From: Rhabditoides inermis
Lineage: Eukaryota; Nematoda; Chromadorea; Rhabditida; Rhabditidae
Assembly (NCBI GenBank): GCA_963966185.1
Contig: CAWZYM010000089.1
Span: 647,501-711,500 of the forward strand
Direction of reading: 5' to 3'
Length of the DNA: 64,000 nucleotides
The position numbers and the translations under genes were made by a program. This document shows, one piece after another, positions 18,922-28,734 of the stretch. Below the pieces are notes generated by a model. That model was not told the origin of the DNA. It saw only the letters and a program-made list of their open reading frames with translations, and searched no databases. Positions within the stretch are counted from its first letter, which is position 1. Each line of letters starts with the position of its first letter.

Positions 18922-21851
18922 ATGGTTCGCTTTTGCTCCCGTCTCACTCCCTTTGCACTCTTCTCCATATTCTTACTGACCACAATCCTCTACGCCACCT
19001 ACTCGGCCGAAGAAGACTTGATCAATGTGAGACTACAGCGACACTTTCAAGAAACTATTCAGTTCACACTAGACGAAGAATGGACGGACAACGTTGAAGC
19101 AAAGGAGAAAATATACGCGCGCGGGGATCTGCTCGTGCAAAGAACAAATCGAGTACTCGACAACATTGCCGATCGGCTTCTCATCAATCAACGAGTAAGT
19201 TCGCGGTTAATTTTCTCGCAAACCACTACTCGCACTGCAGCGTTTACATAAGTAATGTGAGCTGCAAACAGTTGATTGTACAGCTCTGATGGAGTGTCTG
19301 ATGTCTGATGGAGTGCCATCAGTTAGGACAACTGGAAAGAAACAATCTGGCTTTCGCTTTTCTAATAAGCCTGCCATGTTTTTGTTATATGTTTCATCTT
19401 TCAGTACCGCTCGTTTCCGCGCGTCTTCCCCGCCATTCCCATCAAGCACATGTGCACCACAGTTGCCGCCTGCGTGCCGCAGTACAGAAACATCATCCCC
19501 AGCATGTTCGTGGTAAGTATTCAGATACACGGCCTGTTTGACCTTTCAATGCCATACAAGATCACAGGAGTTGCCCACATGCAATAGGCGTAAGAGAGCA
19601 AACGTGAATACTCTACTTATGAGTTGTTCCACGCTCTTACAAGGCGTACCTTGCCAATCAGTTATCACTACATTACAGGTGAGCCCGCCGCACTCGATGG
19701 GCGTGTGCATGGTGCAGAAGAGCATGTCCACTGTGCTCATCAACACCTTCTGCTACATCTCCGACCCCGCGCAGTTCCGCGCGCAGAACAGGAGCATCGT
19801 CAAGGAGACCCTGCGGATCAGGTGGGCGTGGAATCGGCAACGTATAATCCATATCTTCTCCAGCATGTGTCACACGCGCAACATGGCCACACCCGAACAG
19901 TACGCCAACTTCACCAGCGATCCCAACTGGCGGTGCGTAACAATTCACGTTTATTATGATATTGTCATCGACGCAATCAATCATGTGCAAATTGCAATTT
20001 TACCTCTAGGCAGTTCTCTGCAGTAGCAGCTTCCTCTGCCTGCCTGTCTGTCTGTCTGTCTGTATGTCTCTCCTCAAAGCTTCGCTTTCCAACCGCATCT
20101 CTTCCAGTACGGCAATGATCACTCGCGAGCCGGCCGACCGGTTTCTCTCAGCGTTCATCGACCGTTGTGTGTTGTGAGTGCGTTTGAGATTCGCCATGAT
20201 CAAAACACACCCACATTCAATCGTTCAATCAATCAATCGTTTATCCGGAATCGTTATATCTGAATATGACAACACAATCATAATGATATGAATCATACAG
20301 TAGTGCCTAAGATGCTAGATACATAATAGGCTAACGCCGGGGAAAGACAGGTAGGCTGACAAGGTTAGTGGTGGGAAGACGATACTTGACCGATAATCAT
20401 TCATGGACCATTAGAGTACCATTCTTGACGTGAAGAGCTCCGGGGTTTCCTTTGCTCCATGCCAGTTTTGCTCCATCTCCTCGCGCCATAGCTGCTTCCA
20501 CATGAGAGTACTTCCCGCCGCCTCACTGGTTACTCGGGAAGGATTCTTGTCGATGACCGATCATTCGGCGGCGGCGGGCAAAATGAGGACCCGACCGCAC
20601 ACCGCGGGGAAAAGAAGAAGAAGAAGACATTTACGATTCAAAATGATCGCTTGTAAAAAGAACACACGCATGGATTAATGGAATTCGCCGAAGCAACGCA
20701 AAAGCTCGTAGATTACATGTAGTTCTTCTCGAAAAAAGTTGCGCAATGAAGAGTCAGCTCGCGACGACAACGTGGCAGAACGAAGTACCATAATCACTCA
20801 AGTGATCATCTGCAGAAAGAACAAGTGCGGCGAGTGCGGGCAGGACATGCGATGCGTGCTGCGGCGGCAGCTCGCGCGCTTCTCCGATGGCAACTACACG
20901 CAGTGGATCGAGGAAAACGACCCCAACCTCATCGACCTGCACCTCTTCCCGCAGACGTGGTATGCCAGTATGTGATATGAGCTCAAGTGGTAAGATGCTA
21001 CGAGTCGAAACTACTTCATCCAAATTCGCGTTTTCTTTGTGATTATTCTATTACGTGTTGTTGGTTGAATGTGACATAGCTCGGAGACTGTAGATGTGGC
21101 GGACGAGTGAAAGTATCTGGTTGACATTGTCAGGAGATGCGGCGACCCGGCGCAAGTCGCGCAGCTCAACAAGATTCGCTACGAGCACGTGGTGCCGCCC
21201 AAGCTGCTAGAGTTCTTCAACGAGCGACAGGTGAGCACCTGCCACATGTGTCACAGTTTGGACATGGCCATTCGCCATTTCACTAACTCCTCGAAATGAT
21301 CTGTTATCTGAACGACAGTCAAGAATTGCCGAACCGTACAAACTCTATAAGTCGATCTTCGCAACACACATTCTCTAGGTGCCGTTCGACGACATTGCCT
21401 ACATCTCGTCGCAGATACAGTCTGGCGGTCGCACCTCACACTCCACTGTCTCATCTCGAACGAGACAGTATCTCGAGGTGAGTGAGAGACAACCATAACC
21501 GTTCGGTAATTCAATCCCATTATTCTGTTAAAAAGCCATTCTCGCTTCTCTTTCGCTAATTTTCCATACCTCAAAGTGAGCGCACAGAACCATTAGACCA
21601 TTTCTTTTCATTACGCAGCCAATTGAGATTGCAAAAAAAAAACGTTTCGCATAACGTGATGTCGTGATGTCACGGTCATGGTGTTGTGGTGCCTAGTGTC
21701 GTTATGACATAAAGGCAGAGTTAGATAAGATTACAATCACCGCCATTTCCAGGACCAGCTCCTCTCCTCTCCCTATCTCATGGAGTTACTCGTTCGCATC
21801 TACTACTGGGACTACATTCTATTACAGTACCCTCTACCCATTCTGTACTAA
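18922..21851 (+). CDS. Nematode-type carbohydrate sulfotransferase, copy A
   Basis: Golgi type-II membrane enzyme predicted to move sulfate from PAPS to a glycan. Signal anchor: MVRFCSRLTPFALFSIFLLT. Exons by eye: 18922-19194, 19405-19512, 19679-19821, 19864-19932, 20108-about 20174, about 20817-20969, about 21133-21230, 21380-21478, 21753-21851. Family hallmarks: FPAIPIKHMCTTVAACVPQY; MGVCMVQKSMSTVLINTFCY (the KSMST segment is the 5'-PSB-like PAPS loop); AMITREPADRFLSAFIDRCV (the TREPxDRFxSxF 3'-PB motif); NKCGECGQDMRCVL; YTQWIEENDPNLIDLHLFPQ; and the C-terminus LLSSPYLMELLVRIYYWDYI. The join between the LFPQTWYA exon and the RCGDPAQVAQLNKIRYEHVV exon is out of phase as read, so a small exon is missing or that join is damaged in all copies. 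A dispersed repeat sits in the fifth intron. Confidence 0.82.
20222..20625 (-). mobile_element. Dispersed (GATT)n-tailed retroposon-like element, unit A
   Basis: About 400 bp inside a sulfotransferase intron matches the minus strand of 45460-45850 and has a CAATCAAT (GATT on the reverse strand) tail at one end. A copy in an unrelated gene, a simple tail and a 3'-only fragment at 4.0 kb indicate a SINE or a 5'-truncated LINE. No reverse-transcriptase motif recognised. Source family unknown. Confidence 0.65.
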
Positions 21852-22307
21852 TCTACTAATAGTATAAATTATCAAGCGCTGAAATTTTCGAATTTTCAGT
21901 TTTGGTAACAACTGTAAAGAAGTGGTCAGTCTCTTCGAAAATAGTTGTTCTGTTGTTCAGCCGCGTTTCGAGGTCAGTTGCATTGGGTGTTGTGAACATA
22001 CTGGGACTGACCGCACCTTACATTCCTCTCACTCACCGTCCCTTATCCACCGGGACAGCATTCGCTAGCATTCTCATTCTCACCATCTAATCAACCCTGA
22101 TAAACATCATTTATCACTCCAGAAGCCATTTTATTCCAAAAGAGATCCGAGGCATGAGACAGCGGTAGGGCACCGAGGTTAGAGCAATGCGAGCAAGTGA
22201 TGTCAGAATACAACAGTAAGGCAAATAGTCAATGAATCTCATCCATAGTTCGTGATCAGACTACAAACGTGAGGCAAGTGTCAAAAATCAATATCGATCA
22301 ATACATG

Positions 22308-22522
22308 CTACAGCGCGGTCCAGTCGATCTTGTCCAATCCGAACTGCTCAAGTGCGTCGTTGGCCTGCGAGAAGCAGCGACAGCCACGCCACTTGGTCAC
22401 CGAGAGGGGAGACGGGTGCGCGGTCTGGAGGCAATCAATAATCACATCAATAAGTATTCAAACAATAGAGAGAAAGAGAGATGAGAGATGAGAGAGGAGA
22501 GACAGACAGAGAGAAATAGAGA

Positions 22523-22561
<39 letters not shown>

Positions 22562-23134
22562 AAAGAAAGAGAGAGGAGAGAGGAGAGAGGAGAGAGAGAG
22601 AGAGAGGGAAGGAATTGCTCACCTTGATAACCTTGTGCTTCTTCCCATCTATGAGTGCCTCCTTCTTGTGTGCGAACCCTCCCCATAGGAGAAACACCAC
22701 GTGATCCAGCTCCCGCGACACCAAGCGGATCACCTGACAAACAGATTGGTTACTGTAGAAGAGCTGCGTTACTGTATTGTAGAACTGGTTACGTTTACTG
22801 TATAGTAGAATCGATAAACTATGCCTCCCGTTTTCGTTGTCCGCGACAACGAGAACACAAAGGTGAATATGACATTTGTGACGTAATAAACACACGAATC
22901 GATAAAAGAAGGCTGAATCTTCAACATCTCTCCCACTCACATCATCCGTAAAGTCCTGCCAGCCACACTTGGCGTGCGAGTTGGCCTTGTGCGCCCTGCA
23001 ATCAATCGATATCGAACAATACAACATCGATAAACGCTACTCACTCGACGGTGAGACTGGCGTTGAGCATGAACACTCCCTGCCGAGCCCAGCCCTCCAA
23101 GTAACCATGGTCGGGCGTCTGGAAAGAGGGAGAT

Positions 23135-23178
<44 letters not shown>

Positions 23179-25288
23179 CTCTTTCGAAAAGTACGTAAGT
23201 AAAGAGAAGAGGTTTGTCTGGATCTGATTCAACAAAAGCGCATGCATAAAATCTCTTTGCAGCTGACTAAAATATCAAAACAAACCTGCTCTTTCGAATC
23301 ACTCTAAAATGTTTTTTTAACATAAAAAATATATAATGTAAGGTGACTGTGAAATAGGCCAAATTTTTATTATAATTCACTATAAATAAATTAATATAAT
23401 GCATAATGTTCATGTTCTTTTTTCATAAACTCGAAAGAGCAGGTTTGTTTTGATATTTTAGTCAGCTGCAAAGAGATTTTATGCATGCGCTTTTGTTGAA
23501 TCAGATCCAGACAAACCTCTTCTCTTTACTTACGTACTTTTCGAAAGAGAATGGATGTCCTTTTCTCAAATTTTGAAGAAATTTTTTTCACATTCGTGAA
23601 TTACGAAAATTAATATACATATTCTAAACTCACTAGTCAGAATGTCATGATTGAAAAATACAAATAACTTATACAATACCACATAGTAATATTCACTGGT
23701 TTGAAATTATAAAATAGTTTCTGTGATTCCCGCTTTTTAGAAACTGATAGATGTGTTGCTGAACAATGTTGTGTTTTATACAATTGTATCTAAATTAGAA
23801 ACCTTCGAAACAGCTTAGTCGAATCGCTCATGCGCCTGCCGGTCGCTCATTGACGCGCGCTACACACGTTACGAATTTCTCTCTTCTTCCCTTCATCTCC
23901 TAAGCAGTTCCATTACCTGGCAAGTTATTACTTAGCTAGTCGAAACGAAATTCTACTACGAGTAAATTAGCCATTCTTCACTAGTTATCATCATGTCATA
24001 TCGCGAGTGCATGTACCGTTAAAAGTTTGTTTATCAGCAGTTTCAAGTTATACAACCGTCGACCTAGCCAATAAGGGGACTGACCTAAGGCTCTCGAGTA
24101 CAAATCGCTAGCTGCTTACAAGGGTCCATCAATTAATGCAAAGAATTTGGATCAGATGACGTCACAGACTTCTGACTCGCTCACGAAAGTTGTGAGGGTG
24201 GTCGTCACTCCACCGTGACTAGCGGTACATCATTGGCCGCCGAAAGGATTGAACTCGGGACCTTCATCATGATAGCTGCGCGCACATCCACTGCGCTAGC
24301 CACCCCATATCGCGAGTGCATGTACCGTTAAAAGTTTGTTTATCAGCAGTTTCAAGTTATACAACCGTCGACCTAGCCAATAAGGGGACTGACCTAAGGC
24401 TCTCGAGTACAAATCGCTAGCTGCTAACAAGGGTCCATCAATTAATGCAAAGAATTTGGATCAGATGACGTCACAGACTTCTGACTCGCTCACGAAAGTT
24501 GTGAGGGTGGTCGTCACTCCACCGTGACTAGCGGTACATCATTGGCCGCCGAAAGGATTGAACTCGGGACCTTCAGCATGATAGCTGCGCGCACATCCAC
24601 TGCGCTAGCCACCCCATATTCTCAAAGAAGTTTCATCATGGTGTGGAATAGCTCAAGTGGTAGGGTGAGGGCGTACTGGTACTAACCAGGCGCGTTCGAT
24701 CTTCGCGTATGCACATACGTATCATATAAAACACACTTCATTAGATTTTGAGCCACTGAAACCTCGGTCATGAATTGTAATTGCAGAGCCGAGTGCGTTA
24801 AACTGATCTTCCTTATTATATTATGTTAATGGTAGTATTACTGTTAGAATTGGCAAGTTGTGGCACAGAGATCAAAGCAGCCTCACCCGCACTGCTCTGC
24901 TCCTCCGCTATTCGCACGTTCTTTAACTGCCGAGCGCGCTCTCACTCGCCCTCTCCTCACTAATCGATCCATTTGATTTCAGGCCGGCTGCCCATTCTGG
25001 CTCTAGTCTCTAATCGCATGAGAAAGAGAGAGCGCGCAGAGAGCGTGCGCAAGTGAGAGAATCAGACGGTCATGGGGGAGAAGAGAGTGGCTGATCGAAA
25101 AGCGGGGCATGCTCGGCTGGAAGAAGAGAGAGCGCGCAGAGAGCGTACGCTCGTGAGAGAGTCAAGAGGACGGGATGTGAGAGTGGCTGAGCGAAAGGCG
25201 GGGCATGAGCGTTCGGCCAATCAGATTGCACAAACAGTGGGCCGAGCGACCAATGAGCGCAGAGTGCAGTGGGCGGGGCTTACGTGAT

Positions 25289-25327
<39 letters not shown>

Positions 25328-27975
25328 AAACACGTTTAGTGGCAGATTGAGCAAAAAGTTGTTTTGGATATTTTGGATGCCGCAACCGATATTTATTTCT
25401 TGTATCATACTCATAAGTCTTGTCAAATGATATTCTAACAAAAAAACACATACTATGGAGTAAATCGTATTGGGATAGAGGAAATTGAGTATGCCTTGGG
25501 GGTGACGCGCTGCGCGCGTCAAAGATCAAGACAAACGGGCGGCGCTGCGCGCCGCCCTCAATGAGAGAGGGGGAGAGAGAGAGATGAGAGATGAGAGATG
25601 AGAGAGAGGTGGGGGGGGGAGAAAGATAGCTTGTGAATCCACTGCTCTCACGAAATATACACACAATAATAGTTTATTACCGTGTTGAGTACTTAACATG
25701 TGCATCATAGGAAACATAACAGTGCTTACGGTAGGATAGTAAAATAGGAAAAAAGAAGAAACATTCAAAGAGTAGACAATAAGCAAACTACAAATGTCGA
25801 ATTTTAGACATGGGATGGATGCAAATAGGGATTGTCTACTAAGTGGGATTTCACGTTACTGGTTTTCGCAGATTCAACAATATCAGATGGAAGTGAGTTC
25901 CAAACTCCATAAACTCTCTGAAAGAACGCGCTGCTCCGCAGAAACGAGTCATATGATGGCAAAAGACGATATTTGTGAGATGTGCGCGACCGAGTTGGGA
26001 CTAGTGTAAAAAGACCAGAATAATTAAGAGAGGTGGTTTTAGTAATAACCTTGTGAATGTACACTACGTCATTTATAAAGCGGCATTGTTCAAGAGTTTG
26101 AAGGCCAAGAAGCTGGAGGCGTTGGGGATAGGTGAGCGAGAACAAGCCAGCGCGACGACATATTCGGCGCGTATAGTATCGCTGCACTGACTCAATCAAG
26201 TTCACTGATCCCACATCCTGAGGGTTCCACAATTCAGTACAATACTCTAGCTTGCAGCGGAAATACGTTGTGTAAGCGGTGACAAGAACCTTCAAGTCTC
26301 TTGTACGATAAACTCCTCTCAGTCTCTCTCCCCCTCTCCTCTGACACAATAGCACTCACTATCTCCAATCTACCATACTGTTCCAGACACAGTCTCTCGA
26401 TTCTTCACAATAGAATTGTGCGTGCTACCAGATCACATATCATTGTGCGATCGGAATTAGGCTCATAAACAACAACAAGCATTATCGCCCACCTTGAAGC
26501 CTGGCACATCCGTCTCCAGCTCCTTGTAGATGTTCTTCAGAGACGGCGGCGGCTTCACGCCGCGCTTTACAGAGAACGACAAACCGTGCGCCTGCAGACC
26601 AGTCTCCCTCCCCCTCTCCTCTTTCCCTCTCTCTCTCTCTCTCTCTCTCTACCCCCCCCCCACCTGTCCGTCTCCATGATACGGGTCCTGCCCGATCACC
26701 ACCACCCGCACCCTCTCCAGTGGCGTCAGCTCGAACGCCGAGAAGATCTCGCCACGGGGCGGGAAGATCTCCTTCTTCTGAAAACAGTATGTTTTTTTGT
26801 AGAATCATTTTGTGAGATTATGTAAGTTTTTTTGCTATCAAACGGAAGGAATATCTCCTTCTTCTGAAATACAGGACATCTTTTTTGTGAGATCAGCTGG
26901 TACTAGAAACGTGTGACAATCTCGTATTTCGTTTGTCTACATGGATTGCTCGACACATCCCCACAATCCCCCCCAATTTCGAAAAAAATATGCGATTTCG
27001 ATGTTGATATGACAAACCGCCGGCGACAACGCTCGAGGTGATCTACGGAGAATCGGCGAGTGAGTGATATTACACAAAACCCACCTTGTCGTACTCCTTG
27101 CTGAGGAACGTCTCGACTGCTCGGGCGTGTTTCTTGTCCCACAGCGGCGCGCACCCGCGCAGCCATCCCGGGTCACGAAGAAGGGCGCGCAGCGAGAGAG
27201 GGCCGGACTGAAATCGAAGGGGTCGTCAACCCTCTATCGAAGCAATTCCCCCAAGAGCTCGGGAGTGTGCTGAGAGCGATTCCAAGTGTGTTTCAAGAAA
27301 GCATTCGGGTGAAGTAACGGCTAAGTGAATGACAATCGTTTGACAAACCCACCTCATCAACAATCGAATGTTCTTCCTCCGCGGCAGACAGAGAAGCAGA
27401 CGAAGCATCAGCATCAGTCTTCTCCTGTTCCTTCTCCAACGGCTTTACCTGAACTTGAAAATAACCAACAGATCCATTATTTGTCTGTGTAGCGCACAAA
27501 CACATAAAATGTTACGCCAGTGACACTCACTATCTCCTTCTCCATCTTCTTCTCCTCCTCCCTCTTCTCCTTCTTCTCCACCACAACTGCCTCCTTTTGG
27601 TTGTCCTTGCTAGATGGGGAAAGCGGAGTCTTCCTGAATAAGCAAACACCCTGATAACCCCGAAAGATAAACGATAACTATACAACAACAAACCTCTTGA
27701 GTCCCCGGAGGAACATGTCAGGAATCTTGGCGGCGCCCTTTGTCGACATTCGAGCGATCTGGAAATGCACGTTCAGAATAGCATTATGACAAAAGACAGC
27801 GCAGCGAACTGCGAACGGAAGGCGAAAGAGCCACACAACACAATGACCTGACCAGCAAATCCCTCCCACTGCCCACCTGACGCACCTGGGCGTAAATATA
27901 CGGTGTAGCCGGCGGCGTTACCGAATCTCTAGCTACGGGGTATGACGTTCCTGAGAACTGTTTGAGCATTGTCAC
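22308..27975 (-). CDS. ung-1: Uracil-DNA glycosylase, copy B, with TE-filled intron
   Basis: All blocks of copy A are present: TAHPSPLS and DKIDWTAL at the end (TAG 22308-22310), [49 protein letters not shown], then after about 3.3 kb of inserted [45 protein letters not shown] and the N-terminal exons (start 27975 by analogy, or 27749). The intron between the GYLEGWA exon and the KELETD exon grows from about 0.3 kb to 3.4 kb. Exon sequences look intact and splice sites remain, so it may be functional if the long intron is spliced. Differences from A are mostly silent or in the Lys/Glu linker. Confidence 0.88.
23176..23552. mobile_element. TIR element (MITE-like, 377 bp), unit B
   Basis: Ends are about 122-bp near-perfect inverted repeats (23176-23297 and 23431-23552), beginning ATTCTCTTTCGAAAAGTACG and containing CAACAAAAGCGCATGCATAA. 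The short AT-rich middle has no ORF. It is inserted in the (GA)n tract. Its arms share the CAACAAAAGCGCATGCATAA core with the elements at 55.97 and 63.62 kb, so they belong to one family. Confidence 0.85.
24001..24618 (-). mobile_element. Tandem pair of tRNA-derived SINE-like units, unit B
   Basis: Two 309-bp direct copies differ by only a few bases (24001-24309, 24310-24618). On the minus strand each starts with a tRNA-like head: GGGGTGGCTAGCGCAGTGGA (A-box-like), then GGTCCCGAGTTCAATCC (B-box-like) about 35 bp later. The body contains GACGTCATCTGATCC and ends at TTTTAACGGTACATG and CTCGCGATAT. A 5'-truncated copy of the body lies at about 52118-52278, showing dispersal. No poly(A) tail seen. 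Confidence 0.7.
24651..24722 (+). mobile_element. Second tRNA-like head, plus strand, unit B
   Basis: TAGCTCAAGTGGTAGGGTGA resembles a tRNA D-arm/A box. It is followed by CTGGTACTAACCAG (a stem-loop in the anticodon position) and GCGTTCGATCTTCGC (B-box-like). The arms are too imperfect for a real tRNA, so a tRNA-derived SINE head or decayed tRNA is more likely. The same occurs in unit C near 34450. Confidence 0.45.
25021..25208 (+). repeat. About 100-bp tandem duplication, unit B
   Basis: Two diverged copies of a purine-rich segment containing GAGAGAGCGCGCAGAGAGCG, then AGAGTGGCTGA and AAAGCGGGGCATG. No tRNA or coding features. Confidence 0.6.
25504..25557. repeat. Two perfect GC palindromes with the same TGC loop, unit B
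   Basis: GACGCGCTGCGCGCGTC (25504-25520; 7-bp arms, TGC loop), then 16 bp later a 21-bp palindrome at 25537-25557 (9-bp arms GGGCGGCGC/GCGCCGCCC, TGC loop). They mark the right end of the block inserted in the GA tract. A third member with different arms is at 55370. Confidence 0.8.
25669..26343 (-). mobile_element. 5'-truncated non-LTR retrotransposon (LINE) 3' fragment, unit B
   Basis: The minus strand encodes the C-terminal end of a LINE reverse transcriptase (reading 26355 to 25804). It has [68 protein letters not shown] and [17 protein letters not shown], the familiar post-RT region of CR1/Jockey/RTE-like elements. Catalytic RT motifs are lost. Unit A has the empty site (cacacaat|gacacaatag), which dates the insertion after A split from B/C. 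The 3' end carries ATT repeats. Confidence 0.82.
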
Positions 27976-28302
27976 GTTATTGTTTTATCTCTCCGAAGTA
28001 CCGCTCCGTAACACAACAACTATTGCAAGATTGTCCGACATGACGTACCACTGGACAACACACCTTGAACCCCTCGGCATCCGTCTCCAGCTCCTTGTCC
28101 CTCCCAATCCAGATAGAATCTTTGGCACACCAACCATTCGCATCTCACTCACATTCACCAACATTGATTTTGTACAATTTATTCAACAACCGCGTATAAC
28201 AACACAATTCACACATATAGAGAGTGTATAAAACTTATTACCGTATACAAGAGTGTTGCAGATCAGTTGGAAACATACAAACCGGAGAGTATGAGAGTTG
28301 TA

Positions 28303-28551
28303 TATCAAGTCGAGTCTACGATCTAGTAAGTCAGCTTCGTTCAGTATGGTAGAGAGACACACCCGCATTGAGACATCTATTCGGGACGGCTGCTCGCACC
28401 CTCACGCACATCCTCCATCTTCATCTGAACGGGCGGAGCCTGCGGAGGCGGGGCTTGCGAGGGCGGGGCTTGTGTCAACGGGCTCACCATCCCGTTAGGC
28501 ATGGTGACCGCGCGCTGTCTCGGCTCCGATCCGTTCACAGCAGCCTCCACT
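28303..28551 (-). CDS. Putative upstream glycosylase exon, copy B
   Basis: Counterpart of 18590-18738 in unit A, with the Pro-rich reading near 28403-28551. Point changes (for example GCGGGG to GCGAGG) keep the frame open. Same uncertainty as in unit A. Confidence 0.3.
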
Positions 28552-28734
28552 GAAAGCAGATCGAATTAGGTACACGCGCACTTAAATCTAGCATAAACTC
28601 GGGCGATTGGATCTGGGAAAAAAAGATGACAGAATGCCAGCCGTCAATTTGTCTCCCAAATTGAAAGTAATAAAGATCATCATCTCAAAGCTCATCTATG
28701 TAAACGGTTCCAACCACGCGCACATGTCAGAACA

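Larger units (their letters stand above)
15363..22062. repeat. Tandem array unit A (6.7 kb)
   Basis: First of three head-to-tail units. It holds glycosylase copy A, a GC-rich exon-like block, and the intact sulfotransferase copy. The left edge matches the unit junctions at about 22063 and 31890 through CTAGCATTCTCA and TGATAAACATCATTTATCAC. It lacks the TE block found in units B and C. Confidence 0.93.

Noticed and set aside
24001..24618. CRISPR-like or bacterial direct repeats
   Set aside because: Only two long direct copies with a tRNA-like head; no short repeats with spacers, and the genome is eukaryotic.
25804..26355. Active reverse transcriptase gene
   Set aside because: Only the post-RT C-terminal part remains; catalytic motifs are absent and the copy is 5'-truncated.
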